Shown here piece by piece: positions 37,438 to 49,835 of a DNA stretch of 64,000 nt. Every line of letters starts with the position of its first letter. The stretch's first letter is position 1. The notes beneath the pieces were generated by a model. The model did no database searches. It had not been told where the DNA came from and saw only the letters and a program-made list of their open reading frames with translations. The translations under genes were made by a program, and so were the position numbers. The DNA comes from Paramecium sonneborni (taxonomy: Eukaryota > Ciliophora > Oligohymenophorea > Peniculida > Parameciidae), in NCBI GenBank assembly GCA_905182985.1, contig CAJJDN010000149.1, positions 227,445-291,444 on the forward strand, in the 5' to 3' direction.

Positions 37438-39979
37438 TCATTAGTTTTTTCTAACATAATCTTCCATTGTTTACTTTTTAATAATTTTTTAACTAATGTT
37501 TTATTCTGAGAATTTTTCGTGTTATTAGATTGGAAATTCTATGAAAACATTTGAAAGTTTTCCCATAAAGAATTTAATGTTCAAATCAAGATTCGAGCTC
37601 AGAATACTAGGTTTAATTAGTTGATAAAATTTATTAAATTATCTATGACAATGTAAAAAATCGGTTGGTTAGCCTTGATTTATGATTTCTTTAAAAAAAG
37701 TTTCTCCTTAACAAATAGCAAATGTTTTGTTATTGGTTTATATTTAATTTAATTATTATTAAAAAATAAGGATTTAGTCCATAGCCTTATTGAATGTAAT
37801 ATTAGCAAACCACTAATCAAAAGCTGGTGTTATTCTATATTAAACTCCATCTAATTAAATAGATTTATTATTTTGGATATATGAAATACTGTTCAAACAA
37901 GATTTGATGAATTCAATAATAAATTGCTTGGATAGGAGTATTTCATCATGTAATAAGTTATTTTCTTTTATTATGCCAAAACTTTATAAAGTCTTAGATG
38001 CTAATATATGGAGAGACCAAATATATTAGTATATAGTAAATGTGGGAGGAGGTATAGGTTGTAATTATTATTGCTGATTTTATTATTATTATTATGGTTA
38101 TAAAGACAATTAGTTTATCATCTAAATCTATTTTGGTTAATTTTATTATGGATAATGATTTAATTATTAGGCAATTTAATTTTAAACAATATTTGGTTAT
38201 TGGGATCTTATTGAATCAAAAATTTTATGAGCTTATAATTTTTCCCAATTAATTCTTTTTTAAGGATCATATACAATCATTTTATTAATTAGTTCTGTTA
38301 TGTAAGGATTCTAAATTCAATAGAATAATACCTCATGGTTTTAACATTAAAATGGTGTAGATTCTAAAAATCTGTGAAATTCCATAAGTTCACTTAAACT
38401 TCCAATATCTTTAAACATTCTTTAGAATGCCAAATAATGTAACATAACTCCTAACTATAGATTATTTATTAAATAAATACTGAATAGATATCACACTAAT
38501 AATCATAAGCTCTTCCATGTTGAAGTACTTCTGGAGCACAAAATATAGGAGTACCAGTATCAGTAGCGGTAATTTCTTTACCAATAATTTTACCAACTCC
38601 AAAATCGATGATCTAATGTTGTTTAATAATAATACTTTGACAATATATTTTCCTTAATCATTCATTTTTAATAAAAGATTATCTGGTTTTAAATCTCTAT
38701 GAATTATTCCAAGTTATTTAAGGAAAATATATCCTTGTACAACTTAATATAAAATTTCAACAATTTCTTAAGTTTTCAATTAAAGTTGATTAGTTTATTT
38801 ATCTTCTAAATAATTTTGTAGAGTTCTATCACCTTTTTCCATAATTAGATAGGTAGACTCTGTTTATTTAAAAATTGCAAAGGTTTTTATAACATTTTCA
38901 TGATACTTTCCTTTAATTTATTCAAAAATTTAAATTTCTCTTGAAGTACCAGCATGCTTATTTGCAATAATTTTACAAACTAATTCTTGATTATTTCTTA
39001 AATCATATGCATAATGCGTTACTCCTTATGCTCCTTAACCAATTTATTTATCTAGATCTACAAAATAGATGTCTTAAAATATTAAAAATTGTTTAGCTAA
39101 GTTCCTATCTAATTAATCCCAAGAAGGTCTTTTTTCTGGATAATAATTTAACATTTTTTCTATTAGGTCGGAAATAAAAGTTTTAGGTTATTTACATTTG
39201 AATCCACCTGAGTTTTTTAATTTTTCATGAAAATTTTTAAGATCATCAAGATTATTTACAATGCCTGGAGTATCTCCATTGTATTACATCATATAAAGAA
39301 TAACTCCCAGCTTTAAAAAATATTTAAATATTCTTACAGAATAGATGTCACATGAATCATTGTATTTTTATTAATTTGGAGACTAAGAATACACTTCTGG
39401 TGCTGCAAATAATGGTATTCCAACTCTAGATTATGCATATCCATCGTCTGTCATACAACTAATAGCAAAATCAGATAACTTAAAATATTCAAAAACTTTT
39501 ACTTTTAATACAATTCTATTATTTGAGAGCTTCTTTATCAATATGCTTTTAGGTGTTAAATCTCTTAACATTATTTTCAACTTTCTTAAATATTAATATC
39601 CTCTCACTATTTGACCGATATAATCTGTTATTTCCTATTAAGTAAACCCTATTATGCTATTCTTCTTCTCTTCAAATAATTATTATAGATTCTTATCGCA
39701 TAATTCTGTATATATAAAATAATTAGTATCGTCATCATCAATATCATATATCTTCAGAATATTAATATCCTTCTCAACTGCATTTTTTAGTTTCTTCAAA
39801 ATGTTCATTTCCTCCTCTTAATTTCCATAGTTTGGAGTCTTGCAAATTACCTATACACATAATTATTCATTTTAATTTCCACGTTCACATCTATATATCT
39901 TCCCTCTTACTCCCTCAGCTATTACATCTGAATAATGAATTATGTAATTCCCTCTTTAGACGACATTAAATTAATTCAT
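37438..39979 (-). CDS. Protein with two tandem protein-kinase domains
   Basis: 806 residues after removal of five introns (24, 27, 23, 26 and 21 nt), giving an exact codon count. Start MNQFNVVQRGNYIIHY. Domain 1 (about 15-285) has a degenerate loop LRDLTPKSILI (His of HRD replaced by Leu, Asn of the loop by Ser) and LSDFAIS in place of DFG, so it is probably inactive. Domain 2 (about 290-545) has IGQGAQGVTHYAYD, HRDLKPDNLLL, IDFGVGK and GTPIFCAPEVL, so it looks active; it is ULK/CAMK-like. The C-terminus is Q/P-rich, then a folded-looking region. The two domains follow in one frame with no stop between, resembling a pseudokinase-kinase pair in which the first may regulate the second. Confidence 0.8.
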
Positions 39980-40017
39980 AATATAAAATAAAAATTAATA
40001 AAATTCCCTCAAAAAGA

Positions 40018-40930
40018 TCAGGGATATGAATAATCATCTGCTCGAGCAGCTATGGGTTATATACTAAAGATTCTTCTATTTCCTCTTTTGAAGTTCTATA
40101 TTAATATTTCTCCCAAATTCTCTCGATTTATTCTTTCAGATTTATTAAATAATATCATTTTAGAAATTAAGTCACTTATTCTTTGGCAATTCTATTAAAA
40201 TAATTTTATACATTATCAGGCAACAACAACTTAACCTTTTTTATTTTTTATAAAAACATTATCACATCTCCATTCTATCTTAAATTAAATGGAAGTTGAT
40301 GGAATAATAGTTCATACATGATTAATCCTAACTAAAAAAATCATATAATTTTATACAGAAAAAATGTTTTTAGCATCTGTTTATTCATTACTAAAAAATA
40401 TCTCGGGAGCAGCATAAGCTCGAATTTCCATATCTGAATGCTTATAAAGGCATTTCATACCATAATTTGAAAGCTGATCAAATAGAATAAACTAATACTT
40501 TAATTATTTCATTATGATCTATCATTATGTTAGTTGGTTTCAAGTCATTCATTTCTATTCCAGAATTACATAAATAATTATATCCCAATAAAATTTAACT
40601 TAACATTTTTAATAATTCACTTTCTTGATATTCATTTTGTTATTTTAGTTCATTTTTAAGAGAAGAGTAACATTTTTCCATAATTACAATGACATCTTTA
40701 TTATGTTAGTACACTTCATAAATTTAGACAATATTAACGTGATTTAAGTCTTTTATTTTACTAATTTCAATATCATCAGGGATTATTGTATTCGAATAGA
40801 TTTTAGCGACCAATTATATTTAGATTTGCTAAGTGTTTATACATAGATATGTTGTTGAATGCCATCCTTGCCCAATAACACGATTGAGAAGTATTTAATA
40901 GATGCCAATATTAATGATACTAGAATTCAT
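40018..40930 (-). CDS. Probable pseudokinase
   Basis: Kinase-fold protein of about 287 residues. N-lobe is recognisable (VIGQGWHSTTYLC, VAKIYSN with the VAIK-type Lys). The catalytic loop reads MNDLKPTNIMI (HRD changed to MND) and the metal site LSNYGMK replaces DFG; APEIFF is retained. Loss of both key Asp/His positions suggests no catalysis. Introns of 25 nt each near 40455 and 40360. Near 40190 one base is lacking; one more A there gives ISDLISKM, typical of kinase C-lobes, and an exact codon count. Lies between the tandem-kinase gene and the CK1 gene on the same strand. Confidence 0.7.
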
Positions 40931-40981
40931 TATAATATAAACAAATTTCTTTAGTAAAATATATTTAATTACTAAAATATA

Positions 40982-42219
40982 TCATTCTAATTGTTTTAAG
41001 GATATAGGTAGTTAATTGGGTTTAAGTTTATTCTCGAATTCAAAAATCTAATCTGATCCTGTTCTAACTTTGTTTATTCTATTTATAGTTTATGGTTATT
41101 TAATGCCTACTGATAGATTTTTGAGTTGTATTCCTTCATCTTTATTAAGTTCTTCTATAATATCAGCTCCAGCAGAACTCAAATCTTCAAATGTAATTCT
41201 TCTGCTTGTATTTTCTTATTGATTTGATGATTTCTTAGAAGTTAAACATTAGGTTCTCTCAATTTTTTTTAAATGCAATAAATTAGATTTAATTTATAAT
41301 TGACTTTATTAAATTTATAGCTTTGGACTTCGAGTAAAATCTTCCCCTCTTTTAAACATATTTTCCAAATAATCATAATCAGGTTTTTAATCAAATTTTA
41401 AACGTTTGACATATTCCATATATTTAGTAAGTTCAGGAGGTAAATTAATATATGTTTCTGGTTGAAATGATTCTTTCATTCTTTAAATTTTGTAATATTT
41501 AACAGTTTTATCTTCAGCCATAATGTTATTCCATGGTAGAGTACCCATAAATAAATATATAAGCAAATAAGCAACTGATTCAAGATCATCTCTTCTAGAT
41601 TATTCATTTCCTTTTAATGCATTAATGGATGCATAACGAGCAGTTCCTATCATTCCTTTATTTTCTCTATATTCTAAGTGTTTTCCATCTTAAATAAACA
41701 ATTTAGACAATCCAAAATCTATCAAATATAGTTTATCTTAAAAAACTACAAAATTCTCTGGTTTAATATCTCTATGAATTATATTTGAATTATGAAGCTC
41801 TTTTAGTAACAAAATCATTTATTAACCTGTATTCAATATTGTAGTACTATTGAATTTCCCACATTTTATTCTCACTTATTCTAAATTATCACCAAGCAAA
41901 TTCATTATAAAATAAGTATTCTTATTATCCTATCCAGATGCTATCAATTAAGTAAAACCTTTTCTATTAATATTTACATCTTACCTTTCTTTCCTTTCAA
42001 TAAATGTAAGATCTTTATCTCTCTTTATAATAAGGTTTTCTCCTTATTCATCGAATTCTTTACTAATTTACAAGCATATATCTATCCAGTTGATATTTAT
42101 TTAACCTTCCATATGTATCCAAAGGAACTTATACTTTCAAAATCATAAAAATACCCTTCTCCTAATTTATCAAGAAATTAATAAGATTATGAAGCTGGTT
42201 TATTTTCAAAGCATTTCAT
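40982..42219 (-). CDS. Casein kinase 1 family protein kinase
   Basis: 396-residue Ser/Thr kinase. CK1 hallmarks: [11 protein letters not shown] (Gly loop), YACKLV (Lys), [29 protein letters not shown] (instead of APE) and [14 protein letters not shown]...GTLPW. Introns of 21 nt (N-terminal, ending AAG, inside the Gly loop) and 26 nt give exactly 397 codons including stop. C-terminal tail of about 100 residues is basic and Gln-rich. CK1 is strongly expanded in ciliates and acts in cilia, cell cycle and trafficking; the exact member is unknown. Confidence 0.92.
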
Positions 42220-42497
42220 TCTAAGTTAACAATAATTATATAATATTTAATTGCATTATCACTCTAAAATTAATTATGAATAATAAGATTTGATGATATA
42301 TTATTGTATATCTTTTGATTTATTATTATTATTATTATTCATTTAATATTTAATATTTAATTTTTTGTAAATTATAATATCACCTTCACAAACGAATTAA
42401 TTCATCGAATCTATTCCTATTTCTCATTTCAATCTAAGTTATTATAAGTAAAATTATGAAATAAATAAGATTCAGGACAATTCTTTTTAAAAATATA

Positions 42498-44774
42498 TCA
42501 TTTATTGTTTTTATGTTATTAATTTTCTAACTCTTGTTTCACTATAGATTAATTCGGCTACTTCAATGAAAATCCTTGGTTCATATTCATTAACTGAAAG
42601 TATTATTGATCACCAAATTGAGGTATCATAGACATAGCATAATTCATTGCAGGCATTTATTATGAATTAGATGACTATTAAAACATATCCTTCAAATTAG
42701 TATTTTATAATGATGATTGTTAACTAATCTATTAGAATTACTATTATGGATAAATACTCTAAGGAGGAAACCTAATTTAGTAATATTTGTATATATACAT
42801 AAATGGAAAATATTATTATGGTATTCCTATGGGAGGAACTTATTACATTTATATCTAATCCGACTATTCATGCATTTGATGATTTTACTATTAATTATTT
42901 TAATTAGTAGAACTTTGGTTTTGAATTATATGTTGCAACTAATCTCCCATTTATTAATGTAATGGATGAACTATTTATTACATTTAACCTGGAACAGCAG
43001 AAACTAACTAAAAATTCTAACCCTGCATTTATCCTTGTAGTTGACTAGATAATTGTCCCATCATTTATTGAGGCATTTATATCATCATTTATTATCCTGG
43101 AATAGGATTCATCATCTATCCTTATCCTTATCCTTATCCTGATATCTATCCCATTACAGGTATTTAAGTTATCTATGGCATTTACATTTAAGCATTTAAA
43201 AAGTTTGGATATAAAAGTTGATACTAAGGTTATTATTATTATTATTAGTACAAGTTTAATTATTAAAAGTTTTATTATTATTATTATTACAAGTTTAGTT
43301 ATTATTATTATTATTAGTACTAGTTTAATTATTATTATTATTAGAACAAGTTTTATTATTATTACTATTAGAACTAGTTTTATTATTATAAGAACTAGTT
43401 TTATTATTAATTTAGTTATTATTCAAAACAAGTAGACTAATTTTATAAATTTTAGATTGACTATTATTATTAAATTTATAGGGGTGGCACTTATTCTTTT
43501 TATTTAGATGTTTATTTTTATTTTTAATTAACAATTTAATTTACATCGACACCCATTTTTTATTTAATCTATAATTATGCTGATTCTTTCTTGGTTTCCT
43601 TTTTACTATCTTTTTTTTATTTTATTATTTCCATCACAGCTTTTAGTTAAGTTTTTGGAAAAACATGTACATTTTATGAATCTTTATTCTTTATTCCAAA
43701 TTAAACATCTGATAAATTTTCAGAATTGCTAAGCAGTTCTTTATCTAACTCAAGTTTTTTTCCTCTTTAAGATACCAAATTCTCATAATGATCCTAAATT
43801 TTATTCTAATCTAAACTTTAATCTTATTGATATTGTTTTAATACTTTACCCAATATATTGGAAGCATGAGAATTATCAGATTTTTATGATGTTTTTAGTT
43901 TTTTTTTTTGACTATGATTTAAATCAACTTAAAGTTCTTATTTTTTTTAAGCATTTTCTGTAAATAAATGAAATTATTCAGCATTTAATTTATTTTTCTT
44001 AATAGTAAGTTCATTTAGATAAAATAAAATAAAACTGATTTCTTATTATCCAAGTTCATCCACTTTATTGAATTAAATTATGTTATGTTTTAAAAGTTCA
44101 TTTTCAATTTATTATTTATCTAATTATTAAATTTCTTTAAATTCCATTTTTTTTTAAATATTAAAGTATCTATTTTTTATCGAATTCTCTGTTCTTTGGT
44201 TTTTCATTTCTGCAGCAATATTTTACCAATTTTTTCCATGTTTTAATATATTTTTAATTAATTCAAGCTCTTCATTGATTTCCCAAGGTCCTTTTAATAT
44301 TTGAGGGTTTAGTTTATTAATCCATCTATCTCTTACATGTTTTGTCAACTTAATTGTAGATTTGTTATATTTTTAAGATAATTCTTTTGCAATTTCATTC
44401 CATTTGAATTACTTATTTTCAAATGTATACTAATTACAAATTTGTTTTAAAATATCATCCTCTGTTTTAGTCCATTATTAATGAAATATTAACTTTTTTG
44501 TGTTTTCTAATTATTATCTACAATCAATTATAGATTTATTAAGTAATTTCGAGATGATGTTCCAAACTTTGTCTGGCACATGTATATGGATTATGTTTTA
44601 ATTAGAACAATAAGTATTTATTAAGGACTTTAATAGTTTACTCTAAGATTCAGTCCACTTTAATGTTTCAGATTTATTATTTTCAACCTCAAGATATTAT
44701 TCTCTAATCTTTTTAACTATTTCATCTTCTAAATTAGTTAACAATGATAAGTATTAATCAAACTCCATTTACAT
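42498..44774 (-). CDS. Three-repeat Myb/SANT protein with polyglutamine tail
   Basis: Intronless 758-residue ORF. Three Myb repeats near the N-terminus: R1 (LKWTESQSKLLKSLI), R2 (WTKTEDDILKQI...RDRWINKLNP) and R3 (KGPWEINEELELIKNILK...NWQNIAAEM...IKNRYF). R2 and R3 retain the Trp spacing and the NRYF recognition helix of c-Myb/CDC5-like DNA-binding factors. The C-terminal half is a low-complexity region: Lys-rich linker, then polyglutamine blocks written almost wholly as TAA (43200-43440), then a Gln/Met/Pro-rich tail (GQGQGQGQMMNPIPGQQ). Such tails are prion-like activation or condensation regions. Stop is the TGA at 42498. Start chosen at the first ATG of the open frame. Confidence 0.85.
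43200..43440. repeat. TTA/TAA trinucleotide tracts encoding polyglutamine
   Basis: Imperfect (TTA)n blocks on the plus strand interspersed with CAAGTT and ACTAGT units. On the minus strand they are TAA runs read as Gln within the Myb gene. A coding microsatellite, likely length-variable. Confidence 0.8.
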
Positions 44775-44842
44775 TTAATTTTTATCAATATATTATATAT
44801 CAACAATCAAATCAAGTAATAATACGTTATTATTAACATTTC

Positions 44843-45355
44843 TCACAACCCTTATTAATTATTAATATTTTCGATTCCTAGTTCGAATTCTAAAGCTTCT
44901 ACTCTTTTTTCAAGTAATTTTATATAATGATTTATTGAAGCATCTTCCTTTTTCTACTAACTTATTGATTATTAAATATATTCCACATATCCATTAGTTG
45001 TACCTTATTCTCTAATAAACTTATTTTCTAAAGCCTCTACTGTATATTTTAATGATGTTTCCAATTATTTAATTTTAGATTGAGCAACTATTTCTAACAA
45101 TTTCTATTATGATTTTGTTGATTCTATTTCTGCTCTTTCCCTTCTTAATTCTGATCGAAAGTTTAACATTTTATACTCAACTTCATTTATTAAATCATAA
45201 GTTTCTTATTCATCATTCAATTAAGCTAGCTCTTTCTCTAAACTTATTGATCTTACTTATTTAATTTAATCTATTGAATCTTCTGTTTATCCCTATTTTA
45301 TTTAAGTTGTCAAAAATATTTCAGGAGGGGAAGTTTTATTAAATTATTTATTCAT
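44843..45355 (-). CDS. Short coiled-coil protein
   Basis: 170 residues, intronless, starting MNKQFNKTSPPEIF. Nearly all the rest is heptad-patterned (RSISLEKELAQLNDEQ, LRRERAEIESTKSQQ, LLEKRVEALEFELG). No known family; structural role likely. Ends 68 bases upstream of the Myb gene start, same strand. Confidence 0.6.
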
Positions 45356-45803
45356 TTTATTAATAATTCATAAATTAATACTATAATGTTGAACTTATAC
45401 ATATTTTAAACTATATTATACTATAATACTTATTATAGAAAATTTAGAGCTACAACATTAATGGCTAAAATTTTTTATTAATTCAGCAAATATTTATCAT
45501 AATAAAAACTTATAAAAAATAATATAGATAAAATCGATTATAAAATAATCCAATATATGTTAATAATGTTAGTCCTTTTATTTAAAAATATCATTAAAAC
45601 ACACACCGCCAAGATTAAAAGAATATTAAAATTTTTTTAATTACTTAAATCTCAAAAAATTAAGTTATGATTTTTTCTATTATTTCTCGAAAATTTCAGT
45701 GATAGTTAGACATTACGTAATTTAGTTGAATTAATCAGAATTTAAATAATTCTACATTCATATAGTGGTAAAATATGTATCCAATTGTTCAATTAAATAA
45801 TAA
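45356..45803. other. Divergent intergenic region
   Basis: About 450 AT-rich bases between the coiled-coil gene (minus) and GST (plus). Presumably two promoters. No ORF. Confidence 0.4.
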
Positions 45804-46561
45804 ATGGAAAACAAACTCATTCTTGGATATTGGGCAATAAGAGGATTAGCTTAACCAATTAGAATGTTCCTTGAATATTTAGAACTTCCTTATGAAGAAA
45901 AAAGATACACTGACCCATAAGAATGGTTTGGAAAGGATGATTAAACATTCAATAGTCCATTTACAAATCTTCCTTATCTTAAAGATGGAAATCATGTAAA
46001 TATTTTATAATATGATTAGACTGTTTTTGAATCAGATGCTATTTATTATTACTTAGCTCATAAAGCTAGCAAAGTAGAATTACTTGGAAAAGATGCAATT
46101 TAACAAACTTTAGTAGCAACAATTAGAGGAGTTATCACCGACTTAAAAGCTTCATTTTTAGGATGGACCTATGGTAATAAAGAAACAGCAGAAGCTAAAA
46201 AGGAAGATATGTTGAAAGAAACAGGAGAATTCTTCAGAGCTTTTAATACTACTTTAGAAAGATCAACATGGTTAACAGGAGATACTATTACCTATGTTGA
46301 CTTTGTATTATGGGAATATATTGATGAATTCTTAGTTCTTGCTCCTGAAGTCATTACTTCAAAACCAAAACTTGTTGAATTTCATAACAGAATTTCTGAA
46401 TTCCCATAAATAAAGAAATATCTAGAAAATCCAAATTACATTAAAAGACCATTTAATTCACCTCCCTATGCTGTATTCTTTTGAGTTCATTTAACATAGA
46501 GAAATATAAATATTAAATATTTTAACATTTTGTTTTTGCATATATTTTATTAATCTATATG
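45364..46561. repeat. 1198-bp duplicated contig end, copy 1
   Basis: Matches 46563-47760 (offset 1199) with one N at 46562 between them. It contains a complete copy of the GST gene. Confidence 0.9.
45804..46484 (+). CDS. GST: Glutathione S-transferase (mu/alpha-like), copy 1
   Basis: Conjugates glutathione to electrophiles; cytosolic. 218 residues, the usual GST length. The N-terminal thioredoxin-like domain shows LGYWAIRGLAQPIRMFLEY (Tyr near the start is the probable catalytic residue), NLPYLKDGNH and the SDAI glutathione-binding element (ESDAIYYYLAHK). The helical C-terminal domain follows (GDTITYVDFVLWEYID). A 24-nt intron at 45996-46019 (length divisible by three) sits after DGNH. Lies in a contig-end duplication; an identical copy follows at 47003-47683 and is probably not a second gene. 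Confidence 0.93.
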
Positions 46562-46562
46562 N

Positions 46563-47760
46563 TAATTCATAAATTAATACTATAATGTTGAACTTATACA
46601 TATTTTAAACTATATTATACTATAATACTTATTATAGAAAATTTAGAGCTACAACATTAATGGCTAAAATTTTTTATTAATTCAGCAAATATTTATCATA
46701 ATAAAAACTTATAAAAAATAATATAGATAAAATCGATTATAAAATAATCCAATATATGTTAATAATGTTAGTCCTTTTATTTAAAAATATCATTAAAACA
46801 CACACCGCCAAGATTAAAAGAATATTAAAATTTTTTTAATTACTTAAATCTCAAAAAATTAAGTTATGATTTTTTCTATTATTTCTCGAAAATTTCAGTG
46901 ATAGTTAGACATTACGTAATTTAGTTGAATTAATCAGAATTTAAATAATTCTACATTCATATAGTGGTAAAATATGTATCCAATTGTTCAATTAAATAAT
47001 AAATGGAAAACAAACTCATTCTTGGATATTGGGCAATAAGAGGATTAGCTTAACCAATTAGAATGTTCCTTGAATATTTAGAACTTCCTTATGAAGAAAA
47101 AAGATACACTGACCCATAAGAATGGTTTGGAAAGGATGATTAAACATTCAATAGTCCATTTACAAATCTTCCTTATCTTAAAGATGGAAATCATGTAAAT
47201 ATTTTATAATATGATTAGACTGTTTTTGAATCAGATGCTATTTATTATTACTTAGCTCATAAAGCTAGCAAAGTAGAATTACTTGGAAAAGATGCAATTT
47301 AACAAACTTTAGTAGCAACAATTAGAGGAGTTATCACCGACTTAAAAGCTTCATTTTTAGGATGGACCTATGGTAATAAAGAAACAGCAGAAGCTAAAAA
47401 GGAAGATATGTTGAAAGAAACAGGAGAATTCTTCAGAGCTTTTAATACTACTTTAGAAAGATCAACATGGTTAACAGGAGATACTATTACCTATGTTGAC
47501 TTTGTATTATGGGAATATATTGATGAATTCTTAGTTCTTGCTCCTGAAGTCATTACTTCAAAACCAAAACTTGTTGAATTTCATAACAGAATTTCTGAAT
47601 TCCCATAAATAAAGAAATATCTAGAAAATCCAAATTACATTAAAAGACCATTTAATTCACCTCCCTATGCTGTATTCTTTTGAGTTCATTTAACATAGAG
47701 AAATATAAATATTAAATATTTTAACATTTTGTTTTTGCATATATTTTATTAATCTATATG
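46563..47760. repeat. 1198-bp duplicated contig end, copy 2
   Basis: Second copy of 45364-46561 after the N at 46562. Confidence 0.9.
47003..47683 (+). CDS. GST: Glutathione S-transferase, duplicate copy 2
   Basis: Same gene as 45804-46484 shifted by 1199 bases, with identical flanks, ATG, intron and stop. The identity of the intergenic DNA and the single N between copies argue for an assembly duplicate rather than a tandem paralog. Confidence 0.85.
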
Positions 47761-47865
47761 CTCTTCTTTCATTTTTAAATTTAATATAATATTATTTAAA
47801 ATTAATATATATATTATATATATTATTATTTTATATAGTTGTTATAAATACATTAATAAAGATTA

Positions 47866-49230
47866 TCATTCTATATTTTCTACATTCAATAATTTCTTTT
47901 TTTATTATGGATTATTATTAAATGCATTAAACAAATCTGAAAAGTCTTCTTCATTTATTATATGCTAATTATTATTTGAGATTATAGAGAATATACCTTC
48001 TTAAGATTCTGATTTATGTTAATTTTTTATCTGAAACTTTAGCTATGAAATCTTACTAATTTACGTACTATCAAAAAGACTCAATAAAAATAATTCAATC
48101 CGTGAAAGCTCATTTATTATATTACTAAACACTAATTTTTCTTTGGCTAGTTTTTTCATCTTAGTATAAGTAATTTAATTATGTTTTTCTGAGGATCCCT
48201 TAAAGGAATCATAATTTATAATAAAACTTTTTAATACTGTTTCTATAAGTGAACTTTGTAATAAATAATCATTATAAAAATATGCTACATACTACACCAT
48301 CATTATAACACTTACAATTGATCCTACTTAGGCTAATATTTCACCAAGTTTAGGATAAACTACTTAAGTATCATAAGAAAAGGGATCTAATCTTATTGTA
48401 AATGTTAAAAATGTTTCCATATGAATCAATTTATCAAAAAAGTTATTAGAGATTGTACTCATTAAAAATTGAGCATCGAATATAAAACTTTATTATTCAA
48501 AATTTCCAAATAAAATTCCTGTATCAACTATGGTTTTTTATTATTTCAAAATTACTTATATTTATTGTGCTCTTTCTTTTTCGAATGATATATAATATTA
48601 CTTTTTTACGATATCAAAAGTTTAGTTTTTTGGATTAAAATACTTAGTGTTAATCCAAAAGCTTAAAATTGTAGTTTATTAAATAAAAAAATTCTCAATT
48701 TCATCATCATTTGCACATGTTTAATTTTCAGAGAGCAGTTATTTATTACATGTTGTAATAACAATAAGCAGTTCTTTTGTTTAGTTTAATAAAGGATTAA
48801 ATTCACTATTTTATATTATATTCAGGTTTTCTACAAATATTAAATTACTGTTGTAAGTTGATAATGTTGTAGTATTACTTAACAAAGAAAATGGTTTTTA
48901 AGGAATTCCAGCAATAATATAAATTCCTATAGGCATCAAAATATTATCAGTACTTCTGAAGGGATCTATTACATCACTTGAGTACTTCCAAAAACATAAT
49001 TCGAAAAGATTTTCATTACTAAACAATATAGATGAATAATTTTCAGCCTTTATGATATTTGATTATTTTGGTAGGATATTAGAATTTCTCCATTCATCCA
49101 TTATATATATAAAATACCCAAGACTGACAACAGTTACAATCATAGATAATACTCCTCCTAAAACTGATTTTTAAAGTTTCTCTTCAAAACGTATTTCTTG
49201 TTTAAATTATGCTCCAAAAATATCTGCCAT
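47866..49230 (-). CDS. Two-TM membrane protein with large loop
   Basis: Intronless 454-residue ORF. Start MADIFGAQFKQEIRFEEK; TM1 at about 30-50 (VLGGVLSMIVTVVSLGYFIYI). An about 260-residue loop with scattered Cys follows (ITTCNKQLLSENQTC), then TM2 near 320-345 (VGSIVSVIMMVQYVAYFY), then a cytosolic tail ending QQKKKLLNVENIE. Topology (short N-tail, big loop, TM near the second third) recalls two-TM channel families, but no signature of P2X or ENaC is visible. A ciliate-specific family is my best guess. Confidence 0.6.
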
Positions 49231-49835
49231 TTTAATATACTTCATTTTGTTTTGATTTTATATTAAATTTACCAGAATGATTATTTATGATAACTTTAAA
49301 TTAAATAACTTAATATATTGATTACAATAAGAAAGTTAAAGATTTATAATTATGATTTTCATAAATTCCTAGACTTAGATATAAATAAAAACCACTTTTT
49401 AAATTTTACGCTTTAAAAATTTAATTTCTCCATTTATAATAGAAAATTATCCATTATACTTGATTTCAAACCATTATATCTTATATTATTGTTATTTTAA
49501 CTTGTAAATTTATCATAAATTATTTGATACTCAATCATAATAAATTTTAAATGAAAATTATTAGAAATATGAAATGACATAATGCTTAAAGATATAAAAT
49601 TATTTAAAAAACAATAATTAAATGATGATATCCCAGAAAAAAAAATTATTAAATCTAATATGACTAATACTTTTATTTTCATTATTCATTATGATAATTG
49701 CTCTATTTATCATCCTATGAAATATTTTTTAATTTAATTCTTTTAAAAATGCAGTTTTATTTTAACTATTTTTCACAAAATTCTCTCATTTTATTTGAGT
49801 GATTATAATAAATATATTTTATGATCATTTTTTCT
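49231..49835. other. Spacer with a weak minus-strand ORF
   Basis: About 600 bases. A possible small secreted or membrane protein lies at 49369-49682 (minus): hydrophobic start MKIKVLVILDLIIFFSG, about 104 codons under the ciliate code. No supporting similarity; could be chance. Confidence 0.25.

Noticed and set aside
42717..43435. Plus-strand Leu/Ile-rich ORFs
   Set aside because: They are antisense to the Myb protein's Gln/Met-rich tail; TTA and ATT repeats give spurious hydrophobic proteins.
43200..43440. Spaced repeats resembling a CRISPR array
   Set aside because: Units are irregular trinucleotide tracts encoding polyglutamine; no unique spacers and a eukaryotic context.
45804..47683. 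Tandem GST gene pair as a genuine gene duplication
   Set aside because: Flanks, introns and intergenic DNA are identical and a single N lies between; the same pattern occurs at other joins.
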